Shown here piece by piece: positions 8,551-16,682 of a DNA stretch of 64,000 bases. This DNA is from Henriciella sp. (lineage in GTDB: Bacteria; Pseudomonadota; Alphaproteobacteria; Caulobacterales; Hyphomonadaceae), in NCBI RefSeq assembly GCF_029937755.1, contig NZ_JAPYPG010000001.1, positions 1-64,000 on the forward strand, read 5' to 3'. The notes beneath the pieces are model-generated. The model did no database searches. It was not told the origin of the DNA and worked only from the letters and a program-made list of their open reading frames with translations. Position numbers and translations under genes: made by a program. Numbering within the stretch: the stretch's first letter is position 1; each line of letters begins with the position of its first letter.

Positions 8551-9014
8551 TCGGATTTTCCTTCCAGACGGCGGATTTCGGATTTCAGGGTCGGTGGCGG
8601 ATTACGGTAATAGTACGAGGTGACAAGGTAGAGCACACCGACGATCACGCCCATGACGAAAAGAAACGTCATGAAGATGTTGAACATGTAGCCCCGCTCC
8701 AGCGGACCCGGCACCGATCCGCCCAGCCGCCACATCCAGTCCCAGAGCCAGTTGAAGCCGGAGACGAGAAGCGGCAGCGCGACAAGGCAGAACAGAGCCG
8801 CGCCCCAGCGGTATGTCGCCGCCAGCGGGGCCTCGGCGCGAATGAAGCTTTCGCGGAAATCGTCGCGCTCAATCTTGTCGGACAGCAGCCCCTTCTCGCG
8901 CATGGAATTGTAGACGGCGTTCGAGAAGTCCGGCAGTTCGCGCCACTTCATGAACAGCCAGAGCCCCCATATCCCCAGCGCTACGAACATCAGCGCATAG
9001 AAGCCAAGTATCAT
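8547..9014 (-). CDS. Membrane protein of unknown function
   Basis: A 155-residue protein with three clear hydrophobic helices: about residues 3-22 (MFVALGIWGLWLFMKW), 70-92 (aromatic, ending WLWDWMWRL) and 108-134 (FNIFMTFLFVMGVIVGVLYL), separated by a charged segment that contains ERDDFRESF. The C-terminus is short and basic. I do not recognise a family. It shares an ATGA overlap with the glyoxalase-like gene downstream, so an operon is very likely, but nothing in the sequence ties it to methylglyoxal chemistry. Confidence 0.8.
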   Translation of the reverse strand: MILGFYALMFVALGIWGLWLFMKWRELPDFSNAVYNSMREKGLLSDKIERDDFRESFIRAEAPLAATYRWGAALFCLVALPLLVSGFNWLWDWMWRLGGSVPGPLERGYMFNIFMTFLFVMGVIVGVLYLVTSYYYRNPPPTLKSEIRRLEGKSE

Positions 9015-9070
9015 CGTGCGGGTCCTTCGGATGTGTCAGGCGCGGAGTGCACCCGACAGCCTGTCAGACC

Positions 9071-9955
9071 TCAGGCAGCATGCGCGCGCTCATATGTCAG
9101 CATGGCACGCTTGCGCGCCACACCCCAATGGTAATTATGTAACCTTCCGTCCGAAGCAAGGGCGCGATGGCAGGGGATGAGCCACGAGATATTGTTCGCG
9201 CCGATCGCCGTGCCGGCGGCCCGTGCGGCCTTTGGTTGGCCGGCTGCGGCAGCAACTTCGCCGTAAGTACGGGTCTCGCCAGCGGGGATGTCCAGCAAGG
9301 CCCGCCAGATCTGGCGGCGGAAAGGCGTGCCGTATAGCGCGACCGGAATCGGGTCGGTGCCCTGGAAGATGCGCTGCGACCAGCGCCGAGCTTCAGCATC
9401 GTCACGTCGCGGCTCAGCGTTCGGATAGCGGCTGGCAAGGTCGGCGAACACCGCGCCTTTCGCATAGCCTGGATGCTCAAACCCGGTTTTCGCGCTGACG
9501 CCGTCATCTGCGAAACCGAGACCGCAAAGCCCGCGTGAGGAAATCAGGAAGATGCCGGTGCCAAAAGGTGTCGGCGCTTCACCGATAACAAGGCTCGCGC
9601 CATCACCGCCGGATTTCGCTTCGCCGGGCGTGAGGCCTTCATGCGCAATGAAAAGATCGTGCAAGCGGGACGGGCCTGAGAGCCCGGCCTCAAACGAGGC
9701 GTCCAGCACACTCGCGCCCTGCCTCAGCAGGTCGCCGGCTTCTGCGTGCGCGAGCGCGGCCTGGAACTGTTTCGGGCTCACGCCTGCCCAGCGGGTAAAC
9801 TCGCGCTGGAAATGATGCGGCGAAAGCCCCATCGCATGAGCGCATTGCGAAAGATCGGGCCAGTCTCGCCACGTCTCACCAAGATGCGACAGCGCATCGG
9901 CCATGCGCTCATAAGCAACCGAGCGTTCGGATAGGGATGAAAGCGTCGTCGTCAT
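9071..9955 (-). CDS. AraC-type HTH / methylated-DNA-cysteine methyltransferase fusion (Ada-like)
   Basis: A 294-residue protein with an N-terminal AraC-type helix-turn-helix domain (about 15-110) fused to an O6-methylguanine-DNA methyltransferase domain (about 125-290). The suicidal acceptor is Cys262 in IPCHRALA, and GTAIGANN precedes it as in Ogt/Ada. It lacks the N-terminal metal-binding Ada domain that senses methylphosphotriesters in E. coli Ada, so it is the shorter, Ada-like architecture. Family knowledge gives direct repair of O6-alkylguanine; self-regulation through the HTH is inference. It stands alone between the membrane-protein operon and the NtrC-class regulator. Confidence 0.93.
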   Translation of the reverse strand: MTTTLSSLSERSVAYERMADALSHLGETWRDWPDLSQCAHAMGLSPHHFQREFTRWAGVSPKQFQAALAHAEAGDLLRQGASVLDASFEAGLSGPSRLHDLFIAHEGLTPGEAKSGGDGASLVIGEAPTPFGTGIFLISSRGLCGLGFADDGVSAKTGFEHPGYAKGAVFADLASRYPNAEPRRDDAEARRWSQRIFQGTDPIPVALYGTPFRRQIWRALLDIPAGETRTYGEVAAAAGQPKAARAAGTAIGANNISWLIPCHRALASDGRLHNYHWGVARKRAMLTYERAHAA

Positions 9956-10010
9956 GGGGCAAATGTGGCCCTAACAGGCCGACGCTTCCACCCGTTTCTT
10001 GCGGCTTCCC

Positions 10011-11468
10011 TCAGCCCACTTTTTTCTCTTCCGGATCAAGCTCGTACTCGCGAAGCTTGCGGTAGAGGGTCGAGCGGCCGATGCCGAGGCGTCGGCTGAC
10101 TTCGGACATGTGGCCCTGATAGAAGTCGATCGCATATTCGATGATTTCCCGCTCGATATCGGAAAGCGGGCGCATCTCACCATCTTCATCCATGATCGAG
10201 ACCGGACTGTCGCCCCCCTCGCTATGCTCGGAAGCGTCATTAGCCGGCTGGGAAGATTGCGGCACAGGTGGCAGGTCCGCCATTTCCGGCATGATACCCG
10301 AGATTTGCGGGAAATCATGCGGCTGGAGTTCGCCACCTTCGCTGAGGATCATGGCGCGGAAAACCGCGTTTTCGAGCTGGCGGACATTGCCCGGCCAGTC
10401 ATAGGCGCAGAGCATCTGCAGCGTTTCCTCGCTTGCGCCCGGGATATCGAGACCTTCCGAAGCGTTGAAGCGGGAGACGAAGTGATCGACGAGCGCCGGG
10501 ACATCGTCCTTGCGTTCGCGCAGGGACGGCATGTCGACCGGGAAAACATTGAGACGGTAGTAGAGATCCTCGCGGAAGACCCCGGCCTTTACCTGCTCGG
10601 CGAGGTCCTTGTTGGTCGCGGAGATGATGCGGACATCGACTTTGGTCGGCCGGCGCGAGCCGACAGCATCGACCTCACTTTCCTGAAGGACGCGAAGCAA
10701 TTTCACCTGCATGTCGAGGGGAAGTTCGCCCACCTCATCCAGGAACAGCGTACCACCATCGGCCTCGACAAACTTGCCGAGCGATTTGGAGACCGCGCCC
10801 GTAAACGCGCCCTTCTCGTGGCCGAACAGGATGCTCTCGACCAGGTTTTCCGGAATGGCCCCGCAGTTGACAGTGACGAACGGCTTGCCGGCGCGATCAG
10901 AGGCGCCCTGGATACAACGGGCGACGACTTCCTTGCCGACGCCGCTTTCGCCGAGAATGAGGACCGGGATGTCAGAACTTGCGGCGCGCTGGCCGAGCCG
11001 GATGACCTGGCGCATGGTTGGGGCTGAACCGATCATGTCGTCGAAGCTCATGCCGCCTTCCGTCTTGCGGGTCAGGCGCTTCACCTCGCCGGTCAGCGAA
11101 GACATCTTGAGGGCATTACGGATGGAAACGACGACGCGTTCGGGATTGGCCGGCTTGACGATGAAGTCGACGGCACCGGCGCGCATGGTGGTGACGATGG
11201 TGTCGATGCCGGACGTTGCCGTCAGCATGATGACCGGGACATCCGGGATGCGTTCGGAGAGACGCTCCAGCGTTTCCATCCCGGACATTCCGGGCATTGT
11301 CAGGTCCAGCAGGATGACATCGGCGCCAGCCTCGGTCGCGGTCGTGAAACCGCTTTCGCCATCAGGCGCCGTTCGACAGGCAAAGCCCGCCTTTTCGACC
11401 GCCGCCTGGATCAGCCTGCGTTGTGTCGGATCGTCATCAATTACCAGAACCGTCTTGGCCATCATCAT
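10011..11468 (-). CDS. NtrC-family sigma-54-dependent response regulator
   Basis: A response regulator of about 485 residues with three domains: a receiver (about 4-122, phospho-acceptor near Asp56 in LLDLTMPGM), a sigma-54-interacting AAA+ ATPase (about 145-380, Walker A GESGVGKE near 174-181, the GAFTGA loop near 221-226, FLDEVGELP for Walker B), and a C-terminal Fis-type HTH (GHMSEVSRRLGIGRSTLYRKL). All residues needed for sigma-54 activation are visible. No histidine kinase is adjacent. The start is ambiguous: a GTG at 11471 is followed by three successive ATG codons; the first ATG is used here. The architecture resembles Caulobacter TacA, but I cannot separate it from other NtrC paralogues. 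Confidence 0.92.
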   Translation of the reverse strand: MMMAKTVLVIDDDPTQRRLIQAAVEKAGFACRTAPDGESGFTTATEAGADVILLDLTMPGMSGMETLERLSERIPDVPVIMLTATSGIDTIVTTMRAGAVDFIVKPANPERVVVSIRNALKMSSLTGEVKRLTRKTEGGMSFDDMIGSAPTMRQVIRLGQRAASSDIPVLILGESGVGKEVVARCIQGASDRAGKPFVTVNCGAIPENLVESILFGHEKGAFTGAVSKSLGKFVEADGGTLFLDEVGELPLDMQVKLLRVLQESEVDAVGSRRPTKVDVRIISATNKDLAEQVKAGVFREDLYYRLNVFPVDMPSLRERKDDVPALVDHFVSRFNASEGLDIPGASEETLQMLCAYDWPGNVRQLENAVFRAMILSEGGELQPHDFPQISGIMPEMADLPPVPQSSQPANDASEHSEGGDSPVSIMDEDGEMRPLSDIEREIIEYAIDFYQGHMSEVSRRLGIGRSTLYRKLREYELDPEEKKVG

Positions 11469-11599
11469 CACCCGTTTGCCACCCCGTTTGGGTCATTTCG
11501 TTACGACCCGATATGGCACACAGGTGTGGAGTTATGGTTCAGCCGGACGTTTGAATTTTCATGGAATTTCCCGTACCCATTCGGGCACATCCGTAATGA

Positions 11600-12679
11600 T
11601 TACCGGGTTGCGTTGAGCTCCCGGCCGCTCATCGGATCAAAAAAGCGGTCATTGGTGACAACAAAACTTCCATCATCCATCTGGAAAGCACGGTCATAGC
11701 CAAGCGGCAATTCGACCTGCCCGGTCGGGGTGTCGGCATTGTAGGTTTCCACGCCGCGGATCCACTCGCTGGTTTCGCGCTGGCTCGTATCGGTCATGCC
11801 GTTACGTTTGCGCCAGCTTTCCATCGACATGTCTGAAATCTCGTCATACGTATCAGAGACGATCGAGCTTGTGTCAGGCTGGCGTGGCCTGTTCGGCGGA
11901 CGAATGCTTTCCAGGTACGCGTTGATCCTCTTCTGCCATTGTGGATCAGTCTGGTAGTTCTTCATGAAAAGCAGAAAGGCGGGCACGTGCTCGGCAAACG
12001 TGTCTTTCGGAGCCGCCATGAGAATCTGGCTCGCCGCGACGCCGTAGCCCATTTCCAATGGCTGGCCCATGCCGAAACTATGACCGCTCAGCGTGTAGTT
12101 ATGCATCGTGAAAAGGATCATCGACGCTGTATAGGCCTTACCCTCATGCTCGTAATCGAACGTAACACTCGCCGCGTCCCACCAGTTCTTTGAATATGGA
12201 TCTCCCTGAAATTCGTAGCTGAAAGGCGGCTGGGACAGCAGCCTGGAAGTTGCGGGATCGCGCTCTACGCTGATGATCTGCGGATTGTCGAGCTGCGTCA
12301 CGAACCCGCGCACATAGTCCTCGGCTGAATTGAAGGCGCCTGGGATACACCCCTGTCCGTTGGGCATGCCCTGATTGTTGTATCGCCAGCTTGCAGTCGG
12401 CAGCATGCGGATCATCGCCTCGCCATCGGGCGAAGTGGCCGTCCAGTCCATGGTGTAGCCCATATTGCAGTCCATACCCGTTCGCCAGATAACCCCGCCC
12501 TTGGTGGTCCAGTCGCCCGGAATAACGCTGGTTGCAGACGTCATGGGCTTTTCGAATCCGGTCGGATCCATGATCCTGGTCAGCTGCAGACGCATATTCT
12601 CTGGCGACTGCGCGCGGGCGGTGAAGGCCAGGCCGAAAAGGCCCACAAGCATGAATATGAGTGAGGTGGAACGGGCCAT
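11600..12679 (-). CDS. Exported protein of unknown function
   Basis: A 359-residue protein with a signal peptide (basic start MARSTS, hydrophobic 7-19, cleavage near ARAQ/S at residue 24). The mature part is rich in Met, Trp and Asn, with two Cys (MDCNMGY, GQGCIPG) that could form a periplasmic disulfide, and no motif I recognise. A good ribosome binding site (AAGGAG, spacing 7) precedes the ATG. It stands between the thiolase gene and the NtrC-class regulator, both on the same strand, but with separate spacing (about 130 bp on each side). Secretion is well supported; function is not. Confidence 0.75.
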   Translation of the reverse strand: MARSTSLIFMLVGLFGLAFTARAQSPENMRLQLTRIMDPTGFEKPMTSATSVIPGDWTTKGGVIWRTGMDCNMGYTMDWTATSPDGEAMIRMLPTASWRYNNQGMPNGQGCIPGAFNSAEDYVRGFVTQLDNPQIISVERDPATSRLLSQPPFSYEFQGDPYSKNWWDAASVTFDYEHEGKAYTASMILFTMHNYTLSGHSFGMGQPLEMGYGVAASQILMAAPKDTFAEHVPAFLLFMKNYQTDPQWQKRINAYLESIRPPNRPRQPDTSSIVSDTYDEISDMSMESWRKRNGMTDTSQRETSEWIRGVETYNADTPTGQVELPLGYDRAFQMDDGSFVVTNDRFFDPMSGRELNATR

Positions 12680-12764
12680 GAGCGATCTCCTTCAGGAAAA
12701 ACTGTTCATCTGAAGTAAGAGGCGTGGCGCGCCAGGAATTCGGGTCAGGAATACCTTTCGGGCA

Positions 12765-12801
12765 AAGAGAAAGCCCGGCGGCCTGATCAGGTCGCCGGGC
12801 T
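12765..12801 (-). terminator. Intrinsic terminator after thiolase gene
   Basis: A perfect 9-bp inverted repeat (AGCCCGGCG at 12772-12780 with CGCCGGGCT at 12793-12801, 12-base loop). On the minus strand it is followed by a T-rich tail (TTTCTCTTT), placing a rho-independent terminator directly downstream of the thiolase gene, which ends at 12825. Confidence 0.85.
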
Positions 12802-12824
12802 CGGATTTCCCTAAGTGTGACTTA

Positions 12825-14075
12825 TCAGGCGTCCATACGCTCAATGATAATGGCCGGGGCCATGCCACCCGCAGCACACATCGTGATCAGGCCATACTTG
12901 CCACCCGAGCGCTCAAGCTCGTCCAGGGCCGTACCGATCAGGATCGAACCTGTCGCGCCGATCGGATGGCCAAGCGCCATGGCGCCGCCATTGATGTTCA
13001 CTTTCTCACGGTCGAGCTTCAGGTCGCGAATGAACTTTTCCGCCACGACCGAGAACGCCTCGTTGATCTCGTAAACGTCGATGTCGTCAGTCGTCATGCC
13101 GGCCTTTTCGAGGACCTTCTTCGCCGCCGGAACTGGCGCATTCAGCATCAGCGTGGGATCGTCGCCCATGTTCGCCGTCGCGACGATACGGGCACGCGGC
13201 TTCAGACCATGCTTGTCGGCATATTCCTTCGAGGTCACGAGGATCGCGGCCGCACCGTCGACAACGCCTGACGAGTTACCAGCGTGGTGAACGTGCTGAA
13301 CACTGCCTTTCAGCTGCGGGTATTTCTGCTCGATCATGTTGCCATAGGTCATGCCCTTTTCATCGACCGGCACGTCCCAGAACATGTTGAAGACGGTCTT
13401 CAGGCCCGACAGACTTTCCATCGTCGTGCCCGGACGCGGAAACTCATCCTTGTCGAGGGCGAGCGAGCCGTCACGGTTGTGGACCGGAATGACTGATTTG
13501 TCGAAACGGCCCTCGTCCATGGCCCGCTTGGCGCGTACCTGCGATGTTACGGCAAGCTGGTCGACCGCTTCACGGTCAATGCCTTCTAGCGTCGCAATGG
13601 CGTCGGCGCAGCAGCCCTGCTGGGACTGGGGATGCATTTCGCGAAGGTGCAGGTTGCCCGCATCCATCATGGGTGGGTTCTTGGGGTCGGCTGTCGACGA
13701 GGTGTAGCTCATCATTTCGCAGCCACCGGCGACGACGCAGTCTTCCATGCCGGACATGATTTGCGCTGCCGCGAGCGAAACCGAAGTAATGCCAGAGCCG
13801 CAGAAACGGTCGAGCGTCACACCCGACGCTTTCACGTCATAGCCGGCATCAAGCGCGGCCATACGGCCCATGTCGGCGCCCTGTGCGCCGCGCTGGGAAC
13901 TCGTGCCCCAGATGATGTCGTCGACAGTTGCCGTGTCGAGATTGTTGCGGTCGCGGATCGCGCCGAGCACCGTTGCCCCCAGATGCTGCGGATGCAGGTG
14001 GGCGAGCGAGCCCTTGCCGACCTTGCCGATGCCACGCGGCGTACGAACCGCGTCGATGATATAAGCCTCTGCCAT
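12825..14075 (-). CDS. Acetyl-CoA C-acyltransferase (thiolase)
   Basis: A 416-residue thiolase that would either cleave 3-ketoacyl-CoA in beta-oxidation or condense acyl-CoAs. The acyl-accepting cysteine is Cys92 in DRFCGSGITS. The C-terminal signatures are GGAMALGHPIGATGS (active-site His) and the second Cys in MCAAGGMAPA. Length matches degradative thiolases (about 390-420 residues). It has a strong Shine-Dalgarno (GGGAGGAC) before the ATG and its own terminator, so it is a single-gene unit. Degradative versus biosynthetic use cannot be settled here, because no acyl-CoA dehydrogenase or hydratase gene is nearby. Confidence 0.95.
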   Translation of the reverse strand: MAEAYIIDAVRTPRGIGKVGKGSLAHLHPQHLGATVLGAIRDRNNLDTATVDDIIWGTSSQRGAQGADMGRMAALDAGYDVKASGVTLDRFCGSGITSVSLAAAQIMSGMEDCVVAGGCEMMSYTSSTADPKNPPMMDAGNLHLREMHPQSQQGCCADAIATLEGIDREAVDQLAVTSQVRAKRAMDEGRFDKSVIPVHNRDGSLALDKDEFPRPGTTMESLSGLKTVFNMFWDVPVDEKGMTYGNMIEQKYPQLKGSVQHVHHAGNSSGVVDGAAAILVTSKEYADKHGLKPRARIVATANMGDDPTLMLNAPVPAAKKVLEKAGMTTDDIDVYEINEAFSVVAEKFIRDLKLDREKVNINGGAMALGHPIGATGSILIGTALDELERSGGKYGLITMCAAGGMAPAIIIERMDA

Positions 14076-14172
14076 GATGTCCTCCCGAAGATACTCAGAT
14101 GTTTGGCTGATAATGGAGACCTAGCCCCCTTCCCTTCGGGAATTGCAATCTCTGCCGTTGCGTCAAAGCCTG

Positions 14173-14982
14173 TTACAGGCCGAGCACATCATCCATGTCG
14201 TAGAGGCCAGGCGCCTGCCGGACCGCCCAGCGTGCGGCCGCCAGCGCCCCGTTGGCGAACACGGCACGGTCGAGCGCCGTATGGGCGAGCGAAAGGATTT
14301 CCATGTCGGAGCCGAAGGTCACTTCATGCTCGCCTATGACACCGCCGGAGCGGCGCACCGCAAAGCCAATCCTGCCCGTTTCCCGCTTCGCATCCGGACC
14401 GTCATAAGGCGCGCTGCGCAACGCTTTCAGGTCAGAGCCCCGCCCCTGAGCCGCCGCATCGCCCAACATCAGCGCGGTCCCGGAGGGCGCGTCCACCTTT
14501 CGGCGGTGATGGGTTTCCAGCACCTCGATATCCCAGTCTTCGCCGAGGCTTTCGGCGGCGCGCCTGGTGAGCGCGCAGAGCAGGTTCACGCCGAGCGAAA
14601 AATTGCCCGCCTTCACAATGGCGATCTCGTCGGCGACTTCAGCAATGTCAGCTTCATCTGCGCCGTCGAAGCCTGTCGTTCCGATGATCGCCGCCTTCAC
14701 GCCCTGGGCCTTCAGGCCATGCAGTGCGGCCAGCGTGGCCTTCGGAGCAGTGAAGTCGATCCAGACGTCGGCGCCTTTCGCGGCCTCGGCCGGGTCTTCG
14801 ACCGGAACGACCCCAATATCGGACCGGTCCAGTATGGCCCCGATGTCCTGGCCGAGCTTCGGTGATCCCGATGCCTCTGTTGCACCGGTGATCGTATGTC
14901 CGGCGTCCAGGGCTGCTTGAGCGATCTGCTGGCCCATCCGGCCGGCAACCCCGGCAATCGCGATTTTCAGATTAGTCTTCAT
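14173..14982 (-). CDS. dapB: 4-hydroxy-tetrahydrodipicolinate reductase
   Basis: Reduces 4-hydroxy-tetrahydrodipicolinate with NAD(P)H in the diaminopimelate/lysine pathway, feeding both lysine and the meso-DAP used by MurE in this same window. The 269-residue protein has the N-terminal nucleotide fold (IAIAGVAGRMGQQ), IIGTTGF, and the family signature ETHHRRKVDAPSGTA with the catalytic His-His and Lys. The ATG at 14982 is preferred over a codon 36 bases upstream because the Rossmann strand begins right after it. It is monocistronic as seen here, with 97 bp to the thiolase start. Confidence 0.96.
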   Translation of the reverse strand: MKTNLKIAIAGVAGRMGQQIAQAALDAGHTITGATEASGSPKLGQDIGAILDRSDIGVVPVEDPAEAAKGADVWIDFTAPKATLAALHGLKAQGVKAAIIGTTGFDGADEADIAEVADEIAIVKAGNFSLGVNLLCALTRRAAESLGEDWDIEVLETHHRRKVDAPSGTALMLGDAAAQGRGSDLKALRSAPYDGPDAKRETGRIGFAVRRSGGVIGEHEVTFGSDMEILSLAHTALDRAVFANGALAAARWAVRQAPGLYDMDDVLGL

Positions 14983-15084
14983 GGACTGTCTCATAGCCGC
15001 TTTTCCTGACCGTCGCATAGGCCCTGGCCGTGCGAATTTTTCCGGCTCGTGATTGGAACATCTGCCCGTCCAGCGGCTTTCGTG

Positions 15085-15099
15085 TTAACGATTGGTTAG
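15085..15099 (+). promoter_or_regulatory. CtrA-like motif (one mismatch)
   Basis: TTAA-N7-TTAG lies about 30 bases upstream of the start of the exported protein gene. It matches the CtrA consensus TTAA-N7-TTAA at seven of eight fixed bases. A CtrA role is inference from the motif and the Caulobacterales-like context. Confidence 0.35.
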
Positions 15100-15130
15100 C
15101 CCTGTAGAGTAGCACAAGGAGGGATACCCC

Positions 15131-15724
15131 ATGCGGAAAGCCATCATGTTGAGCGCAGGCCTGATCGTGATGTCAGCGCTGCCGGCATTCGCGGATGGCT
15201 ACAAGGATGCGCCCCCGCCGAACCGGGGTCCGTCAGCCCTCGCTCCCCATGCGCAGGAGGCCCGCACTGCTCATGAAAATGTCCGGGTGGTCTATGTCGA
15301 GCGCGATACAGCCCCCGTCCGTTACACGAGTTCTGCTTGCGGCTGCTGCTGCGCGCCGGTGAGCTATACCCGCACTTACACGACAGAACCGGTGGTCGTG
15401 CGTCATTATAGACGCAGCTACACGCGGATGGCCGCACCCGATTGCAACCCAGCCGCAACCCATCACGGCGATGTCCATCACAGTCATTATCGCAAGCATC
15501 ACGAAGAGCGCTATTATCGCGAGGGCCGTTACAATGAAGGCCGGCGCGAGCATGATGAGTGGCGCCGCGAAACCCGTTATGACGGGTATGATGGGCCCTA
15601 TTCCGACGGCCCAGTCTATCGAGAGAACACGGTCATCTGGTCAAGCGACGGCCGCTATCGCGATCGCACGGACTATACTGCTCGCCGTGACGAGTACTCC
15701 TACTATCAGGCACGCCACGACTAA
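15131..15724 (+). CDS. Exported Tyr/Arg/His-rich protein with Cys cluster, unknown function
   Basis: A 197-residue protein with a clear signal peptide (cleavage after LPAFA, residue 21). The mature protein has a short Pro-rich start, a tight cysteine cluster (ACGCCCAP around residues 69-76), a basic aromatic middle (VVVRHYRRSYTR), a His-rich stretch (HHGDVHHSHYRKHH) and a Tyr/Asp/Arg-rich C-terminal half. No family is recognised. The Cys and His clusters could bind metal; this is inference. The ribosome binding site AAGGAGG is strong. It converges on the cyclophilin gene with only six bases between the stop codons. Confidence 0.8.
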   Translation: MRKAIMLSAGLIVMSALPAFADGYKDAPPPNRGPSALAPHAQEARTAHENVRVVYVERDTAPVRYTSSACGCCCAPVSYTRTYTTEPVVVRHYRRSYTRMAAPDCNPAATHHGDVHHSHYRKHHEERYYREGRYNEGRREHDEWRRETRYDGYDGPYSDGPVYRENTVIWSSDGRYRDRTDYTARRDEYSYYQARHD

Positions 15725-15730
15725 GCCTGG

Positions 15731-16606
15731 CTATTCTCCACCGGCCTTTCGCACAGGAGCGGTGAAGCTGCATATGTCGAGCACTTTTGGCGGCTTGCGA
15801 TAGAAGAAATCCTCATTGCGCACACGCTTCGACGTCTTGACGTCCTCGAAGGCCTCGCTGCCGGTCTCCATTTTTTCCCAGACCGGCTGCTCGTCTTCAG
15901 GCAGCTCGGCAGCTATGCGGAAGCGAGTGATCAGGTCTCCCTGCTCGGGCGCCTGGATGACACCGCTCTCGATTTCCCGCTTGCCACGTTTCAGTGCCTG
16001 AACGTGCTCCATGCCGTCTATCACGCGTCCGAAGACGGTGAGGTTCCGGTCCAGATAGCGCTGCGCATCGAGAACAATGTAGAATTCCGTCGAACCAGAA
16101 TCCGGGTCCACATCGCGCGCCATCGCCATGGCCCCGGGACAATGTAGCAGCCACTCCTGATCAAGGGCCTCGTCCCGGCCGACCGCGAAGCCGTCTATGT
16201 GGCCCACCTCGGACGCGAAGAGATCCTCATTGCCGAGCGACACAAAGCCCTCGCCGCCATAGGGCCTGTCATTCTCGTTCTCCAATGTCGGCCAATCGGC
16301 AATCGCTTCTTCGTCCTGCAGCCCTCCTTGCGCGACGAATCCCTCAATCACGCGGTAGAAGCGCTCTCCATCCAGAGCACCCTTGGCTGAAAGCGCCCGC
16401 ATGCGCGCCACGTGCTGAGGCGCGAACTCAGGATTGAGCTCAACCGTTACGGGCCCCTTTTCAGTTTCGATGAGCAGGAGATTGTCGACTGGTATCGACT
16501 GCCAGTCTGCGGCCTCCGCGTTCTGCGCGCTCATGACAGGTGCCGTCATGCAGGACGCGATCACCAGCGCAACCATTCCGCTTGCCCAACCCATTCGGAG
16601 TCCCAT
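15731..16606 (-). CDS. Exported cyclophilin-type peptidyl-prolyl isomerase
   Basis: A protein of about 291 residues with a cyclophilin-like domain. Visible parts are FAPQHVARMRALSAKGALDGERFYRVIEGFVAQGG near the N-terminus (in segments FYRVIEGFVAQGG), GAMAMARDVDPDSGSTEFYIVL in the middle, and LTVFGRVIDGMEHV. The N-terminus is a signal sequence with a Cys after hydrophobic residues (VIASC), so it may be a lipoprotein. It would catalyse prolyl cis-trans isomerisation in the periplasm. The C-terminal 90 residues are an extension. The start is placed at the ATG at 16606, with GGAAGGGA upstream; a GTG sits three bases before. It is divergent from the methyltransferase gene. Confidence 0.9.
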   Translation of the reverse strand: MGLRMGWASGMVALVIASCMTAPVMSAQNAEAADWQSIPVDNLLLIETEKGPVTVELNPEFAPQHVARMRALSAKGALDGERFYRVIEGFVAQGGLQDEEAIADWPTLENENDRPYGGEGFVSLGNEDLFASEVGHIDGFAVGRDEALDQEWLLHCPGAMAMARDVDPDSGSTEFYIVLDAQRYLDRNLTVFGRVIDGMEHVQALKRGKREIESGVIQAPEQGDLITRFRIAAELPEDEQPVWEKMETGSEAFEDVKTSKRVRNEDFFYRKPPKVLDICSFTAPVRKAGGE

Positions 16607-16682
16607 CACGCCATCCCTTCCTGACTGTTCGATGCTTGAGACCCTATCCGGCTTTTGGCGGCTCTGCTATGGGCCTTCCCCC

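Noticed and set aside
9999-11027. Plus-strand open frame opposite the NtrC-family regulator
   Set aside because: It is a shadow of the response regulator; composition is that of an antisense frame.
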